A DNA stretch of 64,000 bases from Neisseriaceae bacterium PsAf. GTDB lineage: Bacteria > Pseudomonadota > Gammaproteobacteria > Burkholderiales > Neisseriaceae. The notes under the pieces are model-generated. The model saw nothing but the letters and a program-made list of their open reading frames with translations. It did no database searches and was not told the origin of the DNA. Positions 12,359 to 21,954 of this stretch are shown here, piece by piece. The position numbers were made by a program, and so were the translations under genes. The first letter of the stretch is position 1. Every line of letters begins with the position of its first letter. The stretch is from NCBI GenBank assembly GCA_017114885.1, contig WNLJ01000030.1, forward strand, positions 34,031-98,030. The letters run 5' to 3'.

Positions 12359-12514
12359 CTAGTAAATAAATTCACTAAAATTATTCCTTAATTATAGTAT
12401 TGATAATTGTTTTTTGGGAATTTATTTTTTGATAATTTGCTAGGTATGCGACCAAAGGTATGTAAAATATTATAATTTATAGCCTAGAAGAAAACGCTCA
12501 AAATAAATTATGAA

Positions 12515-12543
12515 TTGAGAAGTTCTAAAACTTAAGCTAAAAT
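12515..12543 (+). promoter_or_regulatory. Sigma70-like promoter for the methyltransferase gene
   Basis: TTGAGA at 12515-12520 and TAAAAT at 12538-12543 are separated by 17 bases. They lie 30 bases before the ATG at 12574, in a gene-free gap facing the right way. Confidence 0.6.
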
Positions 12544-12573
12544 AAGGCAGGCTAAATGTTAATGTGGTGAAAT

Positions 12574-13239
12574 ATGGATTTTGAGAAAGCACGCTATAAT
12601 ATGGTCGAACAACAAATCAGACCATGGGGGGTTTTGGATTTAACACTATTAGATGTATTAAGTGATATTCCTAGGGAGAAGTTTGTTCTTCCGGATCAGC
12701 TAGAAATTGCTTATGCAGAATTAGCACTTCCTTTGAAAAATGGTTCTGTCATGCTAGAACCTAAAATGGTGGCACGTTTGATTCAATCTCTCGAGCTTAA
12801 TCCTGAAAAAGATGTTCTTGAAATAGGTACAGGATCTGGTTACGCTACTGCTATTCTTTCTAAACTTGCTAAGCAGGTAGATACTTTAGATAAAGATCCA
12901 GAACAATTAGAGTTTGCTAAAAGTGTTCTCGACGAATTAGATTTAGATAATATTGAGTATTATGCTAAAAATGGCTTAAGTGAAACAACTTACCAAGAAA
13001 TTGGTAAACAATATGATGCGATTTATATTGGCGGGGCAGTACACTATGTGCCTTCTTTTTTACTAAGTGCATTAAAACCAAATGGCAAACTAATCGCTAT
13101 TGTTGGTGAAACGCCAATCATGCATGCCACTATCTACAATAAAAATGGCAGTGACATTACTGAACAATCACTGTTTGAAACCAACGTTCACTATTTACAA
13201 GAAAACTCAAACACCATAAGCAAAAAATTCTTGTTTTAA
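12574..13239 (+). CDS. Protein-L-isoaspartate O-methyltransferase family protein
   Basis: The 221-residue protein has the SAM-binding motif VLEIGTGSGYATAIL and the N-terminal NMVEQQIRPWGVLD seen in the betaproteobacterial PCMT branch. Classical PCMT repairs isoaspartyl residues in aged proteins, but this branch often lacks parts of the classical active site, so the activity is inferred. It has its own promoter and converges with alr 15 bases away. Confidence 0.82.
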   Translation: MDFEKARYNMVEQQIRPWGVLDLTLLDVLSDIPREKFVLPDQLEIAYAELALPLKNGSVMLEPKMVARLIQSLELNPEKDVLEIGTGSGYATAILSKLAKQVDTLDKDPEQLEFAKSVLDELDLDNIEYYAKNGLSETTYQEIGKQYDAIYIGGAVHYVPSFLLSALKPNGKLIAIVGETPIMHATIYNKNGSDITEQSLFETNVHYLQENSNTISKKFLF

Positions 13240-13254
13240 GAGAGTAAACCAGTA

Positions 13255-14319
13255 TTACTCAAGGTAAATTTTGTTTGCTCTTTTAAGGTGACACAATAAT
13301 TCATAGGAAATCGTATTGGCTCTGAATGCGATTTCATTAACAGAAACGTGTTCTCCCCAAAGTTCTACTTCACTGCCAATACCCTGACCTTCTCTATTGA
13401 GCTCTATGGATAACATGTCCATAGACACTCTGCCTACTATCCTGCTTTTAACCCCATCAATCCAGACAGGATTATCTTGTGAAGGCAGTCTAGGATAGCC
13501 ATCGGCATAACCACAAGCAACCAAACCTACTCGCATATCATAAGGTGCTCTGAATATTCCACCATAACCAATACATTCACCTTTTTTCAACTCTTTTACT
13601 GAAAAAACTTCTGAATGTAAATGCATGACTGGTTTTAGATGAGTATCTTTTGGTGCTTCTGGAATCGGGTTCAATCCATATAAAGCTATACCTATCCTAG
13701 AAATATGTTGATAGGCATAAGGATGATATAAAATTCCTGCAGAATTACAAATACTCTTCATATTTCCTGATGCTTTAGTGGTATCGATAAAACAATCTAA
13801 TTGATGTTGTGTAAAATCCAAATCCAACTCATCTGCAAATGAAAAGTGCGTAATATCTATGATGGCATCTACTTGAGGATGATTTTGTAAACGTTTTAAA
13901 ACACTCTCAAACTCTGTCGGCATAAAACCTGCACGTCGCATTCCTGTATCTAACTTGATCCAAACATTAGTCTGGTTATGCCATGTATGCTTGAAAAACC
14001 ATTCTAATTGCTGAAAATTTTGAATAACTGGTGTCAAGTGATAATCATCCACTGCTTGATATTCTCTTTCAGAAAAAACACCCTCTAACAAAATAATCGG
14101 CTCTGTAATGCCATAATTTCTTATTTCCAGAGCTTCTTCTAAAAAAGCAACTGCAAACCCGTCAGCATAACCTTGTAACGCCTGTGCACACCGAATGGCA
14201 CCATGACCATAAGCATCTGCCTTAATAACTGCCAAAGCACTGCCTTTATGTTTTTGTTTTAAATAAATAAAATTATTAATTAAATGATTTAAATAGATAT
14301 ATGCTTTTAATGGTCTCAT
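13255..14319 (-). CDS. alr: Alanine racemase
   Basis: Alr is the PLP enzyme that supplies D-alanine for peptidoglycan. The PLP lysine is in LAVIKADAYGHG near the N-terminus and the catalytic tyrosine is in the CIGYGGIF region. The C-terminal beta domain contains VSMDML. The product is 354 residues. A TTG-started extension of four codons was set aside for the ATG at 14319. A terminator hairpin separates it from gyrA. Confidence 0.95.
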   Translation of the reverse strand: MRPLKAYIYLNHLINNFIYLKQKHKGSALAVIKADAYGHGAIRCAQALQGYADGFAVAFLEEALEIRNYGITEPIILLEGVFSEREYQAVDDYHLTPVIQNFQQLEWFFKHTWHNQTNVWIKLDTGMRRAGFMPTEFESVLKRLQNHPQVDAIIDITHFSFADELDLDFTQHQLDCFIDTTKASGNMKSICNSAGILYHPYAYQHISRIGIALYGLNPIPEAPKDTHLKPVMHLHSEVFSVKELKKGECIGYGGIFRAPYDMRVGLVACGYADGYPRLPSQDNPVWIDGVKSRIVGRVSMDMLSIELNREGQGIGSEVELWGEHVSVNEIAFRANTISYELLCHLKRANKIYLE

Positions 14320-14330
14320 GTCATTTACCA

Positions 14331-14364
14331 AAAATAAGCCAGAATTTTTTCTGACTTATTTTCA
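14331..14364 (-). terminator. Terminator of gyrA
   Basis: Read on the minus strand, AAAATAAGTCAGAA pairs with TTCTGGCTTATTTT (one G-U pair) around an A-rich loop and runs into a further T. It lies right after the gyrA stop and before alr, so it likely ends gyrA transcription. It is roughly symmetric and could work in both directions. Confidence 0.7.
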
Positions 14365-14369
14365 CCTAA

Positions 14370-16967
14370 TTAATGGATAATTGGCTCTGAATCATTCAAT
14401 TCTTCTGTTGCTTCTTCTTTGGTTTCAGCAACTTTTTCCATACAAACCAAAGTCTCATCTTTATCCAAATTAATAAGACGAACACCTTGTGCTGCTCGAC
14501 CTGTTTCTCTAATCTGATTAACATGAGTGCGAATTAAAACTCCACCCGAAGTAATTAACATCACATCATCGGTCTCTTCAACCAGTGAAGCTGCCACAAG
14601 CATACCGTTACGTTCACCAGTATCAATCGCAATCACTCCTTGTTTGCCTCTATACCTCTTACGGTAACTATCAACACTTGTTCTCTTGCCATAGCCATTT
14701 TGAGTTGCTGTTAAGACCATCGCCTCTTTATCCGTTTCTGGATGAGCTGCTAGCAAACTAATTACTCTTGCATCATCGGGTAACTTCATACCCCTCACCC
14801 CATGTGCTGTACGACCCACTGCCCTTACATCAGCCTCATCAAATCTAACCGCTTTGCCCTGATTAGAAAATAACATGACTTCGTGTCGGCCACTGGTCTT
14901 GGCAACACCAACCAAACTATCTTCCTCAGATAAACTAATAGCAATAATTCCAGAACTTCTAGGATTAGAAAAATCCATTAATGATGTTTTCTTCACTGTC
15001 CCCAAACTAGTACACATGAATACGTATTCATCTCCTGTAAATTCCTTAACCGCCAAAATAGCACTAATGGTTTCATTTTCGGATAAATTTAATACATTAG
15101 TAACCGGTCTTCCCCTACTGGCACGACTACCTATTGGCAATTTATAAACTTTTATCCAATAACATTTTCCTAGTGAGGTAAAGCACAACAAATAATCATG
15201 AGTATTAGCCACAAAAAGTGTCTTAATAAAATCTTCTTCTTTAGTAACTGTTGCCTGCTTGCCTCTACCACCTCTATTTTGGGATTGATAATCTTCAACT
15301 GGCTGTGCTTTGATGTACCCCGTATGTGATAGTGTTACTATCATTTCTTGAGGTGGTATTAAATCTTCATCATCAATATCTCCACCAATAGGATCAATTT
15401 CTGTTTTTCTAGCATCGCCAAAATCTGTCTTGATTTGATTTAATTCATCACGAATAATTTCAGTAATACGCTCTCTCTTAGAGAGAATATCAATCAAATC
15501 CAATATAATTTCAACAACTTCCTTGTACTCAGAAATGATTTTATCTTGCTCTAGACCTGTTAATCTTTGTAAGCGCATATCCAAAATTGCTTGAGCTTGA
15601 ACTTCGGATAAATGATAACCATCTGATTTTAAGCCAAAATCTTCACCAATTTCTTCTGGGCGAGATAAATTTGCATCTACGCGCTCTAACATTGATTCCA
15701 CTAGACTAGAACGCCAAGGTTTCGCCAACAAGGCTGACTTTGCTTCTGGCGGTGTCGCACTTGATTTAATTAATTGAATAATTTCATCTACATTGGCAAG
15801 GGCTACTGCTAAACCTTCTAACACATGACCACGGTTACGTGTTTTTTTAAGCTCAAATACTGTTCTTCTATAAACAACTTCTCGACGGTGTTTTAAAAAT
15901 TCAACAATAAAATCTTTTAAATTAAGCTGTTTGGGATGTCCGTCGACCAACGCAATCATATTAATCCCAAAAGTATCTTGCAATTGTGTGAGCTTATACA
16001 ATTGATTTAAAATGACTTCTGCATTTTCATTGCGCTTTAACTCAACAACAATACGAATCCCAGATTTATCTGATTCATCACGTAAATCAGAAACCCCTTC
16101 TATGCTTTTTTCTCTGACTAATACACCAATTTTCTCAACTAATTTGGCCTTATTCACTTGATAAGGAATTTCATCAATCACAATCGCTTCTCTATCCCCT
16201 GCTTTATGGAGAGGTTCTATATGCGCTTTACCGCGAATAACAACTCTACCACGACCAGTTCTATAGCCTTCTCTAACCCCTGAAATACCATAAATAGTAG
16301 CACCTGTTGGAAAATCAGGTGCGGGAATAATATCTATTAATTCATCAACAGATATGTCTTCATTATCTAAAACTGCCAAACAGCCATTAATTACTTCAGA
16401 AATATTATGCGGAGGAATATTCGTTGCCATACCAACTGCAATTCCTGAAGAGCCGTTAACCAATAATACCGGTATTTTAGAAGGCAAAACCACCGGCTCT
16501 TTTTCATTATTATCATAATTAGGAATAAAATCGACGGTTTCTTTATCTAAATCAGCTAATATTTCTTGAGCTATCTTATGCATGCGGATTTCAGTATACC
16601 GCATGGCCGCAGCCCCATCTCCGTCAATAGAACCGAAATTTCCTTGTCCATCGACCAACTGATAACGCATGGTAAAATCTTGTGCCATTCTTACAATCGT
16701 GTCATAAACCGCTGTATCTCCATGTGGATGATATTTACCAATCACATCCCCCACAACCCTAGCTGACTTTTTAAAAGGTCTATTCCAGTAATTACTTAAT
16801 TCATGCATCGCGAACAGCACCCGACGGTGTACTGGTTTCATACCGTCTCTCACATCAGGCAGCGCCCTACCAACGATAACACTCATGGCGTAATCTAGAT
16901 AAGACTGTTTCATTTCCTCTTCTAAACTAACTGGAAAAGTTTCTTTTGCAACAAATGGTTCTGACAT
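14370..16967 (-). CDS. gyrA: DNA gyrase subunit A
   Basis: GyrA cuts and rejoins DNA during negative supercoiling. The catalytic tyrosine is Tyr124 (AAMRYTEIRM). The GyrA-box is present as QNRGGRGKQ, which separates it from ParC. The quinolone-contact region reads HPHGDTAVYD, with Thr85 at the place of E. coli Ser83 and intact Asp89. The product is 865 residues with an acidic C-terminal tail. The start at 16967 has GAG upstream. It is transcribed away from the membrane-protein gene at 17161. Confidence 0.97.
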   Translation of the reverse strand: MSEPFVAKETFPVSLEEEMKQSYLDYAMSVIVGRALPDVRDGMKPVHRRVLFAMHELSNYWNRPFKKSARVVGDVIGKYHPHGDTAVYDTIVRMAQDFTMRYQLVDGQGNFGSIDGDGAAAMRYTEIRMHKIAQEILADLDKETVDFIPNYDNNEKEPVVLPSKIPVLLVNGSSGIAVGMATNIPPHNISEVINGCLAVLDNEDISVDELIDIIPAPDFPTGATIYGISGVREGYRTGRGRVVIRGKAHIEPLHKAGDREAIVIDEIPYQVNKAKLVEKIGVLVREKSIEGVSDLRDESDKSGIRIVVELKRNENAEVILNQLYKLTQLQDTFGINMIALVDGHPKQLNLKDFIVEFLKHRREVVYRRTVFELKKTRNRGHVLEGLAVALANVDEIIQLIKSSATPPEAKSALLAKPWRSSLVESMLERVDANLSRPEEIGEDFGLKSDGYHLSEVQAQAILDMRLQRLTGLEQDKIISEYKEVVEIILDLIDILSKRERITEIIRDELNQIKTDFGDARKTEIDPIGGDIDDEDLIPPQEMIVTLSHTGYIKAQPVEDYQSQNRGGRGKQATVTKEEDFIKTLFVANTHDYLLCFTSLGKCYWIKVYKLPIGSRASRGRPVTNVLNLSENETISAILAVKEFTGDEYVFMCTSLGTVKKTSLMDFSNPRSSGIIAISLSEEDSLVGVAKTSGRHEVMLFSNQGKAVRFDEADVRAVGRTAHGVRGMKLPDDARVISLLAAHPETDKEAMVLTATQNGYGKRTSVDSYRKRYRGKQGVIAIDTGERNGMLVAASLVEETDDVMLITSGGVLIRTHVNQIRETGRAAQGVRLINLDKDETLVCMEKVAETKEEATEELNDSEPIIH

Positions 16968-17160
16968 ATTTACTCTCAAAGACTAAAATAGGTATATTCT
17001 ACCATATTCAGCCTATTACAAGGTACTTTTATCAAATGTCAGTTGCCATTTTTTGGCTTTTCTCTTACCATTAACAAAACAAGCACCAAAGCATATAAAC
17101 AGCTATTAAAAATAAAAACAATATAAAAATAAATCTACAAATCCAAGGATTGAAATTAGA

Positions 17161-17562
17161 GTGAAAGTCTACGATTTTTTTGTCAGCACATCAAAACAAT
17201 TTAATATTCGTTACGTCTTAAAGCAATACCTAATTGCCTTTTTGTTTTGTATGCTATTTTTATACTTGGTTTATGACTCCCTTGTAATGGCAAAAGACTC
17301 CAATCCCGTTTTAATATTATTTATTGGTGCTTGGTTTATTCTTAATACTTTATTGTTCCCTTTTGCTAGATTTGCGTTGGACTCTATCATTAACTATGTA
17401 GTCACTGGCAACCAATTTAATCTTCCTAAAATTATTTCGCTTTTAGTTAAATTATTCTATCTAGCATTATGTTGGGCGTATGCCATTGTGCTTGCACCAA
17501 TTGGCATTATTTTTTACATAATCATCAAAATTCGAGGCAGTGATCGCGATTATTATTATTAA
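17161..17562 (+). CDS. Small integral membrane protein of unknown function
   Basis: The 133-residue product starts with GTG and has about three hydrophobic segments (near residues 24-44, 50-70 and 94-124) and a tyrosine-rich end (DRDYYY). I do not recognise the family. It is divergent from gyrA and followed by the AT-rich spacer with DnaA-box-like repeats. The start has no strong ribosome site, so the exact start is uncertain. Confidence 0.6.
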   Translation: MKVYDFFVSTSKQFNIRYVLKQYLIAFLFCMLFLYLVYDSLVMAKDSNPVLILFIGAWFILNTLLFPFARFALDSIINYVVTGNQFNLPKIISLLVKLFYLALCWAYAIVLAPIGIIFYIIIKIRGSDRDYYY

Positions 17563-17852
17563 TTTTATTTTAAATAAACAAGCTCATTCGTTGTATTTAT
17601 GAGAGCCAATAGCCTGTGTATAACTTTGTGAATAAACTGCTAAATAAATGAAAAATTTAGTTAAAAATAAAGTCAATTAATTTTAATTACTAACTTAACG
17701 TTCATGATAGAAATAATAAATATTTTTATTTTTCAATAGTTTATATATTTTAACCTGTTTATTTTTGTTTTTAGATTTGACAAATTTATTTTTCTTTTAA
17801 CTTTGTGAATAATTTACACTTTCTTACAAAATTAGCTTATAAGAACTCATTT
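17563..17852. other. AT-rich spacer with DnaA-box-like repeats
   Basis: This 290-base gap contains TGTGTATAA (17615-17623) and TGTGAATAA (17627-17635 and 17804-17812). Each is one base from the DnaA box TGTGGATAA. The 15-mer TAACTTTGTGAATAA occurs exactly at 17621-17635 and 17798-17812. Between them is very AT-rich sequence. It could be an origin-like or DnaA-controlled region; dnaA and dnaN are not in the window. Confidence 0.4.
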
Positions 17853-18953
17853 ATGTCTACAAAAAATATATGGATTTTCTCATCAGTTATCGATAACTTT
17901 GGCGATGCAGGTGTTGCCTATAGAATTGCCCGTGAATTATCCTTCAATGAGGAATTCAGAATTTTTTTCTTCATTGATAATATCCCTACTTTAGCAATGC
18001 TTGAAAATTCACTCGCCCAAAATAATCAAAAACAAATTATACAAAATATTACTATAATTCCATGGGAGTCTACTTATCTTCTTGATTTACCCCTTCCTGA
18101 CATCCTCCTTGAGATATTTGGTTGTTTTTCAGAAAAACCACTAGACAATCAAAAACTACAATTGATTCCACAGATTAATATTGAGTATTTGAGTGCCGAA
18201 GATTGGACTTTGGATTTTCATTTAAAACCTTCTTTATCTGGAACACAGACAAAATTCTTTTATTTTCTTGGTTTTACTGAAAACAGTGGTGGGCTATTCA
18301 TCGAAAAAAACTATTTAACAGAAGAATCAAGATTTAAAGAAAATGAATCTGAAATAGCCAATTTCATACAAAAATATCAAATCTCACTTGAGCCAAACAA
18401 AAAAATATTTTTTTTGTTTGGCTATGAATCAAATATATGGGATAAGTGGATTGACATTTGGAATCAACTTGATATTGATTATGAACTATGGATAGCTGGC
18501 AAAAAAACATTACATTCCATTACAAACAAAAAAATCAATACCCAAGCACTTCCATTTGTAAATCAAACGGATTTTGATAAATTATTATGGTTGTCTGACA
18601 TAGCCGTTGTCCGTGGTGAAGATAGTTTCATTAGGGCTCAACTTGCAGGAGTGCCTTTCTTTTGGCATATTTACCCTCAAGAGAATCAATTTCATCTAAG
18701 AAAATTAAGTGCCTTTTGGAATAAAACTAAAACTTACTATGATTCTGAAATTTTCTTTCATCAGCAACGCTTATCGCTTGAACTAAACCAGGGCGTCCAA
18801 CTTTCTAACAAAGAACGCTATATTAGCTGGAAAAAACTATTAGAAGATAAAAATAATTGGCAACAAAACGCACAATCATGGAAAAATTATCTATTTTCCC
18901 AATCCAGCGCCTATGAAAAATTAACACAGTTCATCAAAAAACAGTTAAAATGA
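17853..18953 (+). CDS. earP: EF-P arginine rhamnosyltransferase
   Basis: EarP transfers rhamnose from dTDP-rhamnose to Arg32 of EF-P, which activates EF-P for polyproline translation. The protein begins MSTKNIWIFSSVIDNFGDAG, with the GDAGVAYRIAREL segment typical of EarP, and later has VVRGEDSFIRAQLAGVPF, the nucleotide-sugar site region. The start at 17853 drops an AT-rich 16-residue extension. efp follows 38 bases later and has arginine at position 32, which strongly supports the call. Confidence 0.93.
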   Translation: MSTKNIWIFSSVIDNFGDAGVAYRIARELSFNEEFRIFFFIDNIPTLAMLENSLAQNNQKQIIQNITIIPWESTYLLDLPLPDILLEIFGCFSEKPLDNQKLQLIPQINIEYLSAEDWTLDFHLKPSLSGTQTKFFYFLGFTENSGGLFIEKNYLTEESRFKENESEIANFIQKYQISLEPNKKIFFLFGYESNIWDKWIDIWNQLDIDYELWIAGKKTLHSITNKKINTQALPFVNQTDFDKLLWLSDIAVVRGEDSFIRAQLAGVPFFWHIYPQENQFHLRKLSAFWNKTKTYYDSEIFFHQQRLSLELNQGVQLSNKERYISWKKLLEDKNNWQQNAQSWKNYLFSQSSAYEKLTQFIKKQLK

Positions 18954-18991
18954 TAGCATTTGAATACTAGATACAATATTAAGGATTATTT

Positions 18992-19552
18992 ATGAAAACA
19001 GCACAAGAATTACGTGTAGGTAACGTTTTTATGGTTGGCAACGATGCAATGGTCGTACAAAAAACAGAATATAATAAGTCTGGTCGTAATGCTGCCGTGG
19101 TAAAAATGAAATTAAAGAATTTATTAAATGGTAACGTTACCGAATCAGTATATCGTGCAGACGATAAGTTAGATGATATCATTCTTGAAAAGAAACAATG
19201 TACCTATTCCTATTTTGCTGACCCTATGTATGTCTTTATGGACGAAGAATTCAACCAGTACGAAATTGAAGCTGACAACATGGGCGACAGTGTTCATTAT
19301 ATCATTGATGGTATGGAAGATATTTGTGAGGTCACTTTTTATCAAGGAAAAGCAATTTCTGTAGAACTGCCTACTATTATCGTAAGAGAAGTAGAATACA
19401 CTGAACCTGCTGTTAAAGGTGATACATCAGGGAAAGTAATGAAACCTGCTACTCTAGTAGGTGGTTATGAAATTAGCGTTCCTGCTTTCGTAGAAAATGG
19501 GGATAAAATAGAAATTGATACTCGTACTAATGAGTTTAGAAAAAGAGCATAA
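18992..19552 (+). CDS. efp: Elongation factor P (Arg32 type)
   Basis: EF-P relieves ribosomes stalled at consecutive prolines. The 186-residue product has the usual KOW-like N-domain and two OB domains. The modified loop reads KSGRNAA with arginine exactly at position 32, the EarP target, rather than the lysine used by EpmA. AAGGA lies before the ATG. earP is directly upstream, and a clear terminator follows. Confidence 0.97.
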   Translation: MKTAQELRVGNVFMVGNDAMVVQKTEYNKSGRNAAVVKMKLKNLLNGNVTESVYRADDKLDDIILEKKQCTYSYFADPMYVFMDEEFNQYEIEADNMGDSVHYIIDGMEDICEVTFYQGKAISVELPTIIVREVEYTEPAVKGDTSGKVMKPATLVGGYEISVPAFVENGDKIEIDTRTNEFRKRA

Positions 19553-19554
19553 GT

Positions 19555-19580
19555 AAAAGACTACTTCGGTAGTCTTTTTA
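19555..19580 (+). terminator. Intrinsic terminator after efp
   Basis: AAAAGACTAC pairs perfectly with GTAGTCTTTT around a stable TTCG tetraloop, and the T-rich end continues. It starts 2 bases after the efp stop. Confidence 0.92.
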
Positions 19581-19624
19581 TTATTTACTAATAGATAATA
19601 AATAAATGAGTAAAGGAATATTGA

Positions 19625-20911
<1,287 letters not shown>

Positions 20912-21041
20912 AGTAGTTGAAGCGAAGAGTGATGTCTGAAAAATAATATCCCTATAAATATGAAAAAATAAATATTTTTTCAAGATACCCAGGAGTGCTC
21001 AATTTTATTAGTTCAAGAAGGCCTACTGTGTTATTTAAGAT

Positions 21042-21114
21042 AAAACATAGTGAATGATTAATTACAGTCATCTTTATTTAAATATACTAACAATTATTAT
21101 CATCACTATGTTTT
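21042..21114. repeat. 12-bp inverted repeat upstream of the acetyltransferase
   Basis: AAAACATAGTGA (21042-21053) and TCACTATGTTTT (21103-21114) are perfect reverse complements, extending to about 16 bp with one bulged A. It ends 24 bases before the start of the GNAT gene and may be a regulatory site or an RNA leader hairpin. Confidence 0.6.
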
Positions 21115-21138
21115 CAGCCTTGTCTTAAGGAGTAGTCC

Positions 21139-21698
21139 ATGAAAAATCTATCCAGACATCAAGAAACCGAGGGCGTGATCATACGCAAAACTGAAGTTGA
21201 AGAGGCTATTAAACTTCCTGAAATAGAATCTTCTGCTGGAAAAATTTTTGCCTCCCTAGACGATCTAAGTTGGGTCAGTGATAATGGTGTGCAAAGCATA
21301 GAAAAGCATTGTCTTTCATCGATAAACAAGCTTATTGGGTTGTTGTAGATAAGGATAATGAGCCTATTGGCTTTATTATGACACGTGATCTGCCTGAAAG
21401 CCTATTTATTCACGAACTTTCTGTGTCTCAAAAATGGCAGAATAAAGGTGTTGGTAAATTACTTATTCAAAAGATAATTGATGTAGCTAAAGAAAAAAAT
21501 TACCCTATGATAAGCCTGACTACTTTTCGTTATGTCCCTTGGAACGCACCTTTCTATCAGCTTTTGGGATTTTCAATTTTAACTCGTGATGAAGCACCCT
21601 CTTCATTACAAAGTATTTTAGAAAAAGAAATATCTGAAACTGGATTTGATCCAAAAACACGCTGTATAATGGCGCTAGTATTACAAGGTAAATACTAG
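21139..21698 (+). pseudogene. GNAT acetyltransferase, frameshifted
   Basis: Two overlapping frames together make one GNAT protein. The first (21139-21348) gives IIRKTEVEEAIKLPEIESSA and reaches GVQSIEKH; the second resumes as LSFIDKQAYWVVVD and holds the acetyl-CoA site QKWQNKGVGKLLIQ. The switch is near 21305-21310. Adding one base there (for example a T in CATTG) gives a continuous 186-residue protein. AAGGAG precedes the ATG, so expression signals survive. It is either a recent pseudogene or a sequencing error. The substrate is unknown. Confidence 0.85.
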
Positions 21699-21954
21699 AA
21701 TTTAATTAATTTTAATTATTGTGTCGCCTTTATTCGTTATAAACTTATCCCAAAACTATCCATAATATCCTAGTCTATTCTTCCTATTTAAGTTAAGACT
21801 TGAACAAAATAAGTTTGACCGACTTGCTATAAATTGACTAGTATTAAAAATTTCATGAGTCGATTTCAATAAAATATCCTATCTTCCTGCTTAGAGATCA
21901 GTATAACTTGTCTAATCCCCCTTGCTTTTTGTTTTTTTAGGAAAACCTAATTTC

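Noticed and set aside
21294..21312. Tandem duplication as cause of the GNAT frameshift (AGCATAG / AGCATTG)
   Set aside because: The two units are not identical, and removing one does not bring the two halves into the same frame.
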